A DNA stretch of 38,751 bases, taken from NCBI RefSeq assembly GCF_002802985.1, contig NZ_NVPT01000026.1:1-38751 (forward strand), read 5' to 3'. The position numbers were made by a program, and so were the translations under genes. The notes under the pieces were generated by a model. The model had not been told where the DNA came from, made no database searches, and saw only the letters and a program-made list of their open reading frames with translations. Origin of the DNA: Geodermatophilus chilensis (lineage in GTDB: Bacteria; Actinomycetota; Actinomycetes; Mycobacteriales; Geodermatophilaceae). Within the stretch, counting starts at the first letter, position 1. Each line of letters begins with the position of its first letter. This document shows positions 19,393-26,830 of the stretch, piece after piece.

Positions 19393-21174
19393 ATGGGCCC
19401 CGGTCTTGGCAATGGTCCCGACGAGTTCAGAGCGCGGCGCGAGCGTGACGTGACGGCGCTGCTCAGCCAGATCTCCTACCTGGAGGAGGAGATCGGCCTG
19501 CTGCGCCGCAAGGTGGCGGAGAGCCCCCGCCAGCTGCGGTTGCTCGAGGAGCGGGTGGCGGAGGCGGAGGGGCGCGCGGCCTTCCTGTCCGAGCGCAACG
19601 ACAAGCTCTCCGGCACGCTGCGCGACGCGCGCGACCAGTTGGTCACGCTCAAGGAGGAGGTCGACCGGCTCGGCCAGCCGCCGTCGGGCTACGGCGTCTT
19701 CCTCACCCGCCACGACGACGGCACCGTCGACGTCTTCACCGGCGGTCGCAAGCTGCGCGTCTCGGTCTCCCCGGCGGTGGAGGTCGACGATCTCCAGCAC
19801 GGCCAGGAGGTCATGCTCAACGAGGCGATGAACGTCGTGGAGGCGTGCGGGTTCGAGCGCGCCGGCGACGTCGTCATGCTCAAGGAGCTGCTCGAGCCGG
19901 TCGAGGGCGAGGCGCCGCGTGCGCTGGTCATCGGGCACACCGACGAGGAGCGCGTCGTCCACCTCGCCGACTCCCTGACCGACCAGCCGCTGCGCAGCGG
20001 CGACTCGCTGCTGCTGGAGACCCGTTCGGGCTACGTCTACGAGCGGATCCCCAAGAGCGAGGTCGAGGAGCTCGTGCTCGAGGAGGTGCCCGACATCGAC
20101 TACGGCGACATCGGTGGCCTGTCCCGGCAGATCGAGCAGATCCGCGACGCGGTCGAGCTGCCGTTCCTGCACGCCGACCTGTTCCGCGAGTACGAGCTGC
20201 GCCCGCCCAAGGGCATCCTGCTCTACGGCCCGCCCGGCTGCGGCAAGACGCTCATCGCCAAGGCGGTCGCCAACTCGCTGGCCAAGAAGGTCGCCGCGGT
20301 GAAGGGGGAGGGGCAGGCGAAGTCCTACTTCCTCAACATCAAGGGCCCCGAGCTGCTCAACAAGTACGTCGGCGAGACCGAGCGGCACATCCGGCTGGTC
20401 TTCCAGCGGGCCCGCGAGAAGGCCGGCGAGGGCACGCCGGTCATCGTCTTCTTCGACGAGATGGACTCGATCTTCCGCACCCGCGGGTCCGGGGTCTCCT
20501 CGGACGTCGAGTCGACGATCGTGCCGCAGCTGCTCAGCGAGATCGACGGCGTGGAGGGGCTGGAGAACGTCATCGTCATCGGCGCCTCCAACCGCGAGGA
20601 CATGATCGACCCGGCGATCCTGCGGCCCGGCCGGCTGGACGTGAAGATCAAGATCGAGCGGCCGGACGCGGAGGCCGCCCGCGACATCTTCAGCAAGTAC
20701 CTGACGACCACGCTGCCGCTGCACCCCGACGACCTCGCCGAGCACGGCAACAGCCGCGAGGCCACGGTCGCCGGGATGATCCAGCGCACCGTCGAGCGGA
20801 TGTACACCGAGAGCGAGGAGAACCGCTTCCTCGAGGTGACCTACGCCAACGGTGACAAGGAGGTCCTGTACTTCAAGGACTTCAACTCCGGGGCGATGCT
20901 GCAGAACATCGTCGACCGCGCCAAGAAGATGGCGATCAAGGAGCGGCTGGAGACCGGCGCCGGCGGCCTGCGCGTCGGCCACCTCATGCAGGCCTGCCTC
21001 GACGAGTTCAAGGAGAACGAGGACCTGCCCAACACGACCAACCCCGACGACTGGGCGCGGATCTCGGGCAAGAAGGGCGAGCGGATCGTCTACATCCGCA
21101 CGCTCATCAGCGGCAAGGGCACCGAGAGCGGCCGCGCCATCGACACCGCGACCAACACCGGCCAGTACCTGTAG
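19393..21174 (+). CDS. arc: Proteasome-associated AAA ATPase ARC/Mpa
   Basis: 593-residue hexameric unfoldase (called Mpa in mycobacteria, ARC elsewhere) that recruits pupylated proteins and feeds them into the 20S core. Layout: coiled coil (about 15-95) that binds Pup, tandem OB folds (about 98-240), then the AAA domain with Walker A GPPGCGKT (about 279-286), Walker [11 protein letters not shown] (about 350-359), and arginine-finger region [15 protein letters not shown]. It ends GQYL, the C-terminal penultimate-Tyr motif that docks on the proteasome. The ATG at 19393 is chosen over 19375 because GGAGG stands 6 nt before it. dop and pup follow on the same strand. Confidence 0.97.
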   Translation: MGPGLGNGPDEFRARRERDVTALLSQISYLEEEIGLLRRKVAESPRQLRLLEERVAEAEGRAAFLSERNDKLSGTLRDARDQLVTLKEEVDRLGQPPSGYGVFLTRHDDGTVDVFTGGRKLRVSVSPAVEVDDLQHGQEVMLNEAMNVVEACGFERAGDVVMLKELLEPVEGEAPRALVIGHTDEERVVHLADSLTDQPLRSGDSLLLETRSGYVYERIPKSEVEELVLEEVPDIDYGDIGGLSRQIEQIRDAVELPFLHADLFREYELRPPKGILLYGPPGCGKTLIAKAVANSLAKKVAAVKGEGQAKSYFLNIKGPELLNKYVGETERHIRLVFQRAREKAGEGTPVIVFFDEMDSIFRTRGSGVSSDVESTIVPQLLSEIDGVEGLENVIVIGASNREDMIDPAILRPGRLDVKIKIERPDAEAARDIFSKYLTTTLPLHPDDLAEHGNSREATVAGMIQRTVERMYTESEENRFLEVTYANGDKEVLYFKDFNSGAMLQNIVDRAKKMAIKERLETGAGGLRVGHLMQACLDEFKENEDLPNTTNPDDWARISGKKGERIVYIRTLISGKGTESGRAIDTATNTGQYL

Positions 21175-21196
21175 CAGAAAGATCACGTCCTCCCGG

Positions 21197-21224
21197 CCCG
21201 GTCCCCGCGACGGCGGGGGCCGGG
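21197..21224 (+). terminator. GC-rich hairpin downstream of arc
   Basis: CCCGGTCCCCGC (21197-21208) pairs with GCGGGGGCCGGG (21213-21224) across a GACG loop with one T-G wobble. It lies 20 nt after the arc stop, and dop has its own leaderless promoter beyond it. The rest of the 216-bp gap holds nothing else I recognise. Confidence 0.45.
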
Positions 21225-21378
21225 TCGTCGTCGTCCCGGGGGCGTCGCGTCCCCGGCGAGGCGCCGATCCCGCGTGCTCCGGGCGCCCCGTCCGTGCGGA
21301 CCGGCGATCTCGCCGCCGGTGGGGCGTCGTCGTCGGCGGCCGGTCGACCGTCTGCCGAACGGTGTGGCACCGGACGCC

Positions 21379-21384
21379 TAGGGT
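21379..21384 (+). promoter_or_regulatory. -10 element (TAGGGT) of leaderless dop
   Basis: TAGGGT, then GGCGAC, then ATG at 21391: exactly 6 nt, the leaderless spacing. Confidence 0.6.
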
Positions 21385-21390
21385 GGCGAC

Positions 21391-22896
21391 ATGAGCGTGC
21401 GGCGGGTCATGGGGACCGAGGTCGAGTACGGCATCTCGGTGCCCGGGCAGCCGACGGCGAACCCGACGACGCTGTCCAGCCAGGTCGTGAACGCCTGGGC
21501 GGTGGCCGAGGCGCCGACCCCGCGCCGGCCGCGCTGGGACTTCGAGGAGGAGTCGCCGCTGCGCGACGCCCGGGGCTTCGACCTGTCCCCGGCCCAGGCG
21601 CTGGACCACAACGACCTCGAGGAGGACTCGGGGATGGCCAACGTCATCCTCACCAACGGGGCCCGCCTCTACGTCGACCACGCGCACCCGGAGTACTCCA
21701 CGCCGGAGGTCACCAACCCGCGCGACGTCGTCCTGTGGGACAAGGCGGGGGAGCAGGTGATGGCCGAGGCGGCGCGCCGCGCCGCGCGTGTCCCGGGCAC
21801 GAGTGCGATCCAGCTGTACAAGAACAACACCGACGGCAAGGGCGCCTCCTACGGCGCCCACGAGAACTACCTCATGGACCGGCGGACGCCGTTCCTCGAC
21901 ATCATCCGCGGGCTCATCCCGTTCTTCGTGACCCGCCAGGTGGTGGCCGGCTCCGGGCGCGTGGGCATCGGTACCGAGAGCCGTACGCAGGGCTTCCAGC
22001 TGTCCCAGCGCGCCGACTTCTTCGAGGTCGAGGTGGGCCTGGAGACGACGCTCAAGCGGCCGATCATCAACACCCGCGACGAGCCGCACGCCGACGCCGA
22101 CAAGTACCGCCGGCTGCACGTGATCATCGGCGACGCCAACCTCGCCGAGCTGTCGACCTACCTCAAGGTCGGGACGACGGCGCTGGTGCTGGACATGATC
22201 GAGGCGCGCACCCTGACGCGGGACCTCTCGATCGAGGAGCCGGTGCAGGCCCTGCAGGCGATCAGCCACGACCCGTCGCTGACCCACCGGGTGCGGCTGC
22301 GCGACGGCCGCCGGATGACGGCGCTGGAGGTGCAGCAGGCCTACCTGGAGATGGCGCAGCGGCACGTCGACCGGCGGGGTGAGGACGACGGTCAGGCCGC
22401 CGACGTGCTGCGCCGGTGGGCCGAGGTGCTCGAGGACCTCGCGGTCGACCCGATGCGCTGCGCCGACCGGCTGGACTGGCCGGCGAAGCTGCGGCTGCTG
22501 GAGGGCTACCGCTCCCGCGACGGGCTGTCGTGGGGCGACTCGCGGCTGCACCTGGTCGACCTGCAGTACTCCGACGTGCGGTCGGAGAAGGGGCTGTACC
22601 ACCGGCTGGTGTCGCGCGGCTCGATGCAGCGGTTGCTCACCGACGACGAGGTGGTGCAGGCGATGGTGCGCCCGCCGTCGGACACCCGGGCCTTCTTCCG
22701 CGGCGAGTGCCTGCGCCGCTACCCGGCCCAGGTGGCCGCCGCGTCGTGGGACTCGGTGGTCTTCGACCTCGGCCGGGAGAACCTGGTGCGCATCCCGACC
22801 ATGGAACCCCTGCGGGGCACCCGCGACCACGTCGGCGCGCTGTTCGAGTCGACGTCCTCGGCGCAGGAGCTGGTGGACACCATCACCGGCGGCTGA
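21391..22896 (+). CDS. dop: Deamidase/depupylase of Pup, Dop
   Basis: 501-residue carboxylate-amine-ligase-fold enzyme that deamidates the C-terminal Gln of Pup to Glu and hydrolyses Pup from substrates. The N-terminal GTEVEYGIS matches the Glu-based nucleotide/metal motif. The segment rich in [16 protein letters not shown] (about 44-62) is the Dop-specific loop absent from Paf[16 protein letters not shown] contains the catalytic Asp (about 96). [18 protein letters not shown] and [13 protein letters not shown] are shared with PafA at 30803, showing common ancestry. Pup follows 101 nt downstream, and because this Pup ends in Gln, Dop is required to activate it. Confidence 0.97.
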   Translation: MSVRRVMGTEVEYGISVPGQPTANPTTLSSQVVNAWAVAEAPTPRRPRWDFEEESPLRDARGFDLSPAQALDHNDLEEDSGMANVILTNGARLYVDHAHPEYSTPEVTNPRDVVLWDKAGEQVMAEAARRAARVPGTSAIQLYKNNTDGKGASYGAHENYLMDRRTPFLDIIRGLIPFFVTRQVVAGSGRVGIGTESRTQGFQLSQRADFFEVEVGLETTLKRPIINTRDEPHADADKYRRLHVIIGDANLAELSTYLKVGTTALVLDMIEARTLTRDLSIEEPVQALQAISHDPSLTHRVRLRDGRRMTALEVQQAYLEMAQRHVDRRGEDDGQAADVLRRWAEVLEDLAVDPMRCADRLDWPAKLRLLEGYRSRDGLSWGDSRLHLVDLQYSDVRSEKGLYHRLVSRGSMQRLLTDDEVVQAMVRPPSDTRAFFRGECLRRYPAQVAAASWDSVVFDLGRENLVRIPTMEPLRGTRDHVGALFESTSSAQELVDTITGG

Positions 22897-22935
22897 CCCC
22901 CGGTCGGTCGACCTCCGAACGTCGCACCCCGCGGG

Positions 22936-22941
22936 TAACTT
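22936..22941 (+). promoter_or_regulatory. Possible -10 element (TAACTT) of pup
   Basis: TAACTT lies about 57 nt before the pup ATG and would give a short leader with the strong ribosome-binding site GGGAGG at 22987-22992. Evidence is only the hexamer and its position in the dop-pup gap. Confidence 0.35.
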
Positions 22942-22997
22942 CAGCACCGAGGCACCTGCCACAGAGCACCAGCCACGACCTGCACCGGGAGGAACCC

Positions 22998-23207
22998 ATG
23001 GCCACGAGGGACAGCGGCGGTCAACAGCGCTCGACGCGCAGCCGGGAGGAGACCGAGGAGGTCGAGGCGTCGGTCGACGCCGAGGTCGCCGAGCGCCACA
23101 AGGAGGTCTCCGAGGACCTCGACTCCATTCTCGATGAAATTGACGAGGTATTGGAGGAGAACAGCGAAGAATTCGTTAGGTCATATGTTCAAAAAGGGGG
23201 CCAGTGA
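22998..23207 (+). CDS. pup: Prokaryotic ubiquitin-like protein Pup
   Basis: 69-residue, mostly disordered modifier that is ligated through its C-terminus to substrate lysines. The N-terminal part (ATRDSGGQQRSTRSREE) enters the ATPase pore; the central acidic heptad-like stretch (VSEDLDSILDEIDEVLEENSEE) is the ATPase-binding helix; the end is FVRSYVQKGGQ, with terminal Gln needing Dop deamidation. GGGAGG at 22987-22992 fits the ATG. The last 25 or so codons use ATT, GAA, GTA, TTG, TCA, TAT, GTT, CAA and AAA, unlike the near-100% G/C third positions of neighbours, and this patch continues into the downstream gene. Confidence 0.97.
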   Translation: MATRDSGGQQRSTRSREETEEVEASVDAEVAERHKEVSEDLDSILDEIDEVLEENSEEFVRSYVQKGGQ

Positions 23208-23219
23208 CCATTCCTGCTT

Positions 23220-23247
23220 CGCCATTGTGCTGAGATAGAGAATGGCG
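23220..23247 (+). promoter_or_regulatory. Hairpin enclosing the start codon of the HNH endonuclease gene
   Basis: CGCCATT (23220-23226) and AATGGCG (23241-23247) form a perfect 7-bp stem with a 14-nt loop. The loop holds the only purine-rich stretch available as a ribosome-binding site (GAGATAGAG), and the right stem holds the ATG (23242-23244). A translational-repression role is inferred. Confidence 0.5.
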
Positions 23248-23985
23248 TTGGTGAAGTTCTGTCCGGACTGCGGTGGGGACCGTCCTGTCGACCAGTTCAC
23301 CAAGGACAGGCGACGCCGGGACGGGTTGGCCTTCTACTGCCGTGAACACGCCCGTCAGAGGCTCAGGGACTCGAACGCCCGGCGAATCGGGCCTCCGACG
23401 CGTCGATATCCGTTGGGGCGCGACGTCCCGGACGGGTTCAAGTGGTGCCCGGACTGCGACGCGGTCAAGCCCCTGGCTGAGTTCTCCAGGACCCGAGCCA
23501 GCCGCAGCGGCGTGTACACGTACTGCAAGCCGTGTCACAACACCCGCGGCAAGGCTGCGAAGGACAAGGTCGGCGGTTCGCGCACGTATCACCTGAAACG
23601 GCGGTACGGCATCACGGCCGAAGAGGTCGACGAGATGCTGGCCGCGCAGGGCGGGCTCTGTGCCATCTGTCGGAACACGCCGGCGCTCCACGTCGATCAC
23701 GACCATGAGACAGGACTCGTTCGGGAATTGCTCTGTTTCAACTGCAACGGGGGCCTGGGGCAGTTCAAGGACGACCCGGCCGTCCTCCGGGCGGCGGCCG
23801 ACTACGTCGAGCGGCACCGGGGCGAGCGGCGTCGTCCGCAGCCCCTGTCCCGGCGGCGCCTGGAGGTGACCAGCCGGGTCACCAGGCCGCCGGTAGGGTC
23901 GCAGGCGCGCCGGCCGTGGGTCCCGCGGCTCGGTCTGTGCAGTCGTGGCCGCGCGATCCTGGCGGCGAGAGAGGTGGATGGGTGA
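23242..23985 (+). CDS. HNH endonuclease, recombination endonuclease VII type, between pup and prcB
   Basis: 247 residues. Two treble-clef-like modules repeat at the N-terminus: CPDC...YCREH (Cys 7, 10, 33, His 36) and CPDC...YCKPCH (Cys 69, 72, 95, 98). The endonuclease VII domain (about 115-192) has CAIC (140-143), [24 protein letters not shown] with the catalytic-type DH and Asn, and [14 protein letters not shown]. The family cuts DNA, often at branched structures; here the target is unknown. Codon use (TTG, CGA, CGT, GAA, TAT, CCT) is clearly different from neighbours, suggesting transfer. The last 55 or so residues are basic, unconserved-looking and run over a promoter-like site. The TGA overlaps the prcB GTG (GTGA). 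Confidence 0.9.
   Translation: MALVKFCPDCGGDRPVDQFTKDRRRRDGLAFYCREHARQRLRDSNARRIGPPTRRYPLGRDVPDGFKWCPDCDAVKPLAEFSRTRASRSGVYTYCKPCHNTRGKAAKDKVGGSRTYHLKRRYGITAEEVDEMLAAQGGLCAICRNTPALHVDHDHETGLVRELLCFNCNGGLGQFKDDPAVLRAAADYVERHRGERRRPQPLSRRRLEVTSRVTRPPVGSQARRPWVPRLGLCSRGRAILAAREVDG
23865..23883. promoter_or_regulatory. Perfect inverted repeat near an internal prcBA promoter
   Basis: GGTGACC (23865-23871), spacer AGCCG, GGTCACC (23877-23883). It lies 10 bp before a TAGGGT -10 and overlaps the expected -35 position, as an operator would. No regulator is identified. Confidence 0.4.
23894..23899 (+). promoter_or_regulatory. -10-like element (TAGGGT) inside the endonuclease gene, upstream of prcB
   Basis: The hexamer is identical to the dop and uppP -10s. 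It would start a transcript at about 23906 with a 75-nt leader, allowing prcBA expression independent of pup. Confidence 0.4.
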
Positions 23986-24824
23986 GCGAGTATTCGGCTG
24001 GTCGGAGCGGGTTCCCACCCGCGTACCTGGACCGGGTGGGTTCCTCGTTCACCGACTTCCTCGCGACGGCCGCGCCCGACCTGCTCCCGGGCCGACGTCC
24101 GGTGCCGCAGCTGCCCGTCGGCGACGTCACGCCGCACGGCACCACGATCGTCTCGGTCACCTACGAGGGCGGCGTCCTCATGGGCGGCGACCGGCGGGCG
24201 ACCATGGGCAACCTGATCTCCAGCCGGGACATCGAGAAGGTCTACCCGGCCGACTCCTACAGCGTGATCGGCATCGCGGGCGCGGCCGGCATCGCGATCG
24301 AGATGGTCCGGCTCTACCAGGTCGAGCTCGAGCACTACGAGAAGATCGAGGGCCTCACCCTCTCCCTCGACGGCAAGGCCAACCGGCTGGCCCAGATGAT
24401 CCGCGGCAACCTCGGCGCCGCGCTGCAGGGCCTGGCCGTCGTCCCGCTGTTCGCCGGCTTCGACCTCGACGCCGCGCCGGGCACCCCGCCGGGCCGCATC
24501 TTCAGCTACGACGTCACCGGCGGGAACTACGAGGAGCGCGGCTACGCCGCCGTCGGCTCCGGCTCGCTGTTCGCCCGCAACTCGCTGAAGAAGACCTGGC
24601 GGCCGAACCTGGACGGCGGCGCCGCCACGCGCAGCCTGGTCGAGGCGCTCTACGACGCCGCCGACGACGACTCCGCCACCGGCGGGCCCGACCCGGTGCG
24701 CCGGCTGTACCCGATCGTCTACCGGGTCGACGCCGAGGGCGCCGTCCGGCTGACCGATGACGAGGTCGCCGAGGTCGCCCACACCATCATCGACGAGCGG
24801 GCCGCCGCCGAGGGACAGGGCTGA
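23982..24824 (+). CDS. prcB: 20S proteasome beta subunit PrcB
   Basis: 280-residue catalytic subunit of the 20S core. It is made with a propeptide of about 53 residues (to ...GDVTPHG) that is removed autocatalytically to expose Thr54 in [23 protein letters not shown]. Mature Thr1, Asp17-region (GGDRRAT) and Lys33-region ([10 protein letters not shown]) residues are in place. The GTG at 23982 ([10 protein letters not shown]) is chosen because GAGAGGTGG precedes it and it overlaps the previous stop as GTGA; a frame beginning at 23916 would add an unlikely basic extension. prcA follows 5 nt after the stop. Confidence 0.96.
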   Translation: MSEYSAGRSGFPPAYLDRVGSSFTDFLATAAPDLLPGRRPVPQLPVGDVTPHGTTIVSVTYEGGVLMGGDRRATMGNLISSRDIEKVYPADSYSVIGIAGAAGIAIEMVRLYQVELEHYEKIEGLTLSLDGKANRLAQMIRGNLGAALQGLAVVPLFAGFDLDAAPGTPPGRIFSYDVTGGNYEERGYAAVGSGSLFARNSLKKTWRPNLDGGAATRSLVEALYDAADDDSATGGPDPVRRLYPIVYRVDAEGAVRLTDDEVAEVAHTIIDERAAAEGQG

Positions 24825-24829
24825 TCGCC

Positions 24830-25693
24830 ATGACCATGCCGTACTACGCCTCGCCCGAGCAGCTGATGCGCGACAAGGGGGAGTACGCCCGCAAGGGCAT
24901 CTCCCGCGGTCGCAGCGTCGCCGTCGTCACCTACGCCGACGGCGTGCTGTTCATCGCCGAGAACCCGAGCTCCACGCTGCACAAGGTCGGCGAGCTCTAC
25001 GACCGGATCGGCTTCGCCGCCGTCGGTCGCTACAGCGAGTTCGAGAGCCTGCGGGTGGCCGGCGTGCGGCTGGCCGACGTCCGCGGCTACAGCTACAACC
25101 GCCGCGACGTCACCGGCCGGGTCATCGCGAACGCCTACGCGCAGACCCTCGGTGAGATCTTCACCCAGCAGATGAAGCCCTACGAGGTCGAGCTCTGCGT
25201 CGCCGAGGTGGGCGACACGCCCGAGACCGACCAGCTCTACCGGCTCACCTTCGACGGCTCGGTCGTCGACGAGCCGGACTTCATCGTCATGGGCGGCCAG
25301 GCCGAGACCGTCAGCGCCCACCTGCGCGAGCACTTCCTGCCGGGCATGGGCCTGGCCGAGGCCCTGCGGGTCGGCGTCCAGGCGCTGTCCGCGGTCAGCC
25401 CGGCCACCAGCGCCGGCAACGGCGGCCCCGCGCTGCTGTCCGCCGAGCAGCTGGAGGTCGCCGTCCTCGACCGGCGGCGGCCCAAGCGGGCGTTCCGGCG
25501 GATCACGGGGGCGGCGCTGCGCCCGCTGCTCGACTCCGATGGGGCCGACGCCCCCGCCGGCGGCGAGGAGCCGCACACCGCGGCGCACGCCCCGAGCGTG
25601 CCGCAGCCGGGCACCCCGCCTGGCCTCGGCGAGCCGTCGGCGCCCGACAGCGGCGGGACGGCGGGCAGCGGGGGCGAGGCGCCGACCACCTGA
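24830..25693 (+). CDS. prcA: 20S proteasome alpha subunit PrcA
   Basis: 287-residue non-catalytic subunit forming the gated outer rings of the 20S core. The N-terminal gating segment [29 protein letters not shown] is typical, followed by [32 protein letters not shown] and [12 protein letters not shown]. The ordered core ends at about residue 238 ([15 protein letters not shown]). A Gly/Pro/Ser/Glu-rich tail of about 45 residues follows, longer than I recall for mycobacterial PrcA. A 5-nt gap from prcB and a GAGGGACAGGG in the prcB end imply coupled translation, giving equal subunit output. Confidence 0.96.
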   Translation: MTMPYYASPEQLMRDKGEYARKGISRGRSVAVVTYADGVLFIAENPSSTLHKVGELYDRIGFAAVGRYSEFESLRVAGVRLADVRGYSYNRRDVTGRVIANAYAQTLGEIFTQQMKPYEVELCVAEVGDTPETDQLYRLTFDGSVVDEPDFIVMGGQAETVSAHLREHFLPGMGLAEALRVGVQALSAVSPATSAGNGGPALLSAEQLEVAVLDRRRPKRAFRRITGAALRPLLDSDGADAPAGGEEPHTAAHAPSVPQPGTPPGLGEPSAPDSGGTAGSGGEAPTT

Positions 25694-25731
25694 CCGCGCC
25701 GATTTGACGCCCGGTCAGAGGCGGGGGTGAC

Positions 25732-25986
25732 ATGGGCCCCGTGAGCAGCGCAGCCGTCGACGTCGTGGCCATGGACGGGCTCGGGGTCATCGGCACCGTC
25801 GGCTTCTTCGTGCCGGCAGCCCTGCTGATCGCGCTCGTCGTCGGCGCCGTCGTGCGCGACCGCAGGCTGCACGCCCGCGAGGAGCGCTCGGCGCAGGACC
25901 CCTCGGCGCAGGACCCCTCGGCACAGCACCTCGCGGCCAACGACCCCCGCCCGGCGGGCGCTACCGAGGGTCCGCGAGCCGACTGA
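25732..25986 (+). CDS. Small single-pass membrane protein, unknown function
   Basis: 84 residues with one hydrophobic segment (VIGTVGFFVPAALLIALVVGAVV, about 19-41) followed by a positively charged RDRRLHAREERSAQ region and a low-complexity tail. The tail contains a tandem repeat SAQDP-SAQDP-SAQ, mirrored in the DNA at 25888-25925. GAGGCGGGGGT precedes the ATG; an alternative GTG lies at 25741. Third codon positions are almost all G or C, which supports coding. Its last 26 nt overlap the convergent MerR-type gene. No family recognised. Confidence 0.6.
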   Translation: MGPVSSAAVDVVAMDGLGVIGTVGFFVPAALLIALVVGAVVRDRRLHAREERSAQDPSAQDPSAQHLAANDPRPAGATEGPRAD

Positions 25987-26737
25987 GCTCCCGCTCCACC
26001 GCCTCCTGCACCGCGGCGGCCATCTCGGTGCGGAACGCTGCCAGCACCGCCTGGGCAGCCACCGGCTGCAGCCGCGCCCCCAGGTCACGGACGGCGTCCA
26101 GTGGTGCGCCCGCGCCGACCAGGTCACGCCACGCGGTGTCGACGATCAGCTGGACGTAGCGCCGCGCGACGGCCCGCACGTGCTCGTTGACCTCCGCCTG
26201 CGCGGCGATCAGCCGCTCCGGCGGCACGCCGAGCTCCACCACCTGCAGCCCGGACACCAGCAGCGCGGGGTCGTGCACCCGCAGCCGACCGTCGCCGAGG
26301 CGCTCGACCAGGCCGAGGTCGACCAGCTGGTCGACCAGCGCGGTGCTCTCGGGCACCCCGGCCCGGGCGGCCAGCTCGGCGCCGGTCGTCTCCTCCGGCT
26401 CAGGCGGCAGCCAGGGGGCGAGCAGCGCGTGGTGCAGCGCCAGCGTGGCCGAGCTGGCGGTCGACGGCGCCGAGGCGAGCGTGCGCTCGATCATCGCCAG
26501 CGAGAAGCCCTCGGCGAGCATCTCGCGCACCAGCAGCAGCCGGGCGACGTGCGCGCGACCGTAGTAGCCGGTCCGGCCCACCATCCGCGGCGGTGGCAGC
26601 AGGCCGCGGGCGGCGTAGGCCCGCACGTTGCGCACCGTGATGCCCACGTGCGCCGCCAGCTCGTCGACGGTGAACTCCCGCTCCCCACCGTCCGGTGCCG
26701 GCTGCTGATCGGCTGCCGTGGCCACGCGATCTCCCAT
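25961..26737 (-). CDS. MerR-family transcriptional regulator
   Basis: 258 residues. The N-terminal winged helix-turn-helix is clear: EFTVDELAAHVGITVRNVRAYAARGLLPPP (about 20-50) followed by RTGYYGRAHVARLLLVREMLAEGFSLAMIERTL. The remaining part is helical (LVDQLVDLGLVERLGDGRLRVHD looks like a second wHTH-like segment; then a long C-terminal helical domain) and has no metal-binding cysteines, so a metal sensor of the MerR/CueR type is unlikely. GGAGG (26751-26747) precedes the ATG. It is divergent from the membrane operon at 26831, which it probably controls through the palindrome at 26772-26791. Confidence 0.87.
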   Translation of the reverse strand: MGDRVATAADQQPAPDGGEREFTVDELAAHVGITVRNVRAYAARGLLPPPRMVGRTGYYGRAHVARLLLVREMLAEGFSLAMIERTLASAPSTASSATLALHHALLAPWLPPEPEETTGAELAARAGVPESTALVDQLVDLGLVERLGDGRLRVHDPALLVSGLQVVELGVPPERLIAAQAEVNEHVRAVARRYVQLIVDTAWRDLVGAGAPLDAVRDLGARLQPVAAQAVLAAFRTEMAAAVQEAVERELSRLADPR

Positions 26738-26771
26738 CGTCCGTCACCTCCACGGTAGGACGTCGTTGTAT

Positions 26772-26791
26772 GTGACAGCGATCGATGTCAC
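26772..26791. promoter_or_regulatory. Palindromic operator candidate for the MerR-type regulator
   Basis: GTGACA-GCGATCGA-TGTCAC: perfect 6-bp arms with a self-complementary CGATCG inside the spacer. It lies in the 93-bp divergent gap. A further TGTCA half-site occurs at 26800-26804. A divergently transcribed regulator with a symmetrical site between the genes is a usual autoregulation layout. Confidence 0.5.
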
Positions 26792-26830
26792 CGTCGTGGG
26801 TGTCATCGCCGAACGAGGGAGAGGGACGCC

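Noticed and set aside
19315-22962. 1215-codon minus-strand frame across arc and dop
   Set aside because: Shadow of two certain genes; composition is a Gln/Asp/Val/Arg-rich antisense pattern.
23916-23981. Longer start for PrcB
   Set aside because: It would add a basic segment encoded within the endonuclease 3' end. GTG 23982 has a ribosome-binding site and gives a normal propeptide length.
26766-26796. Classic MerR-type promoter with 19-bp spacer
   Set aside because: TTGTAT at 26766 is followed after 19 bp by CCGTCG, which is not a -10. Only the palindrome is kept as an operator candidate.
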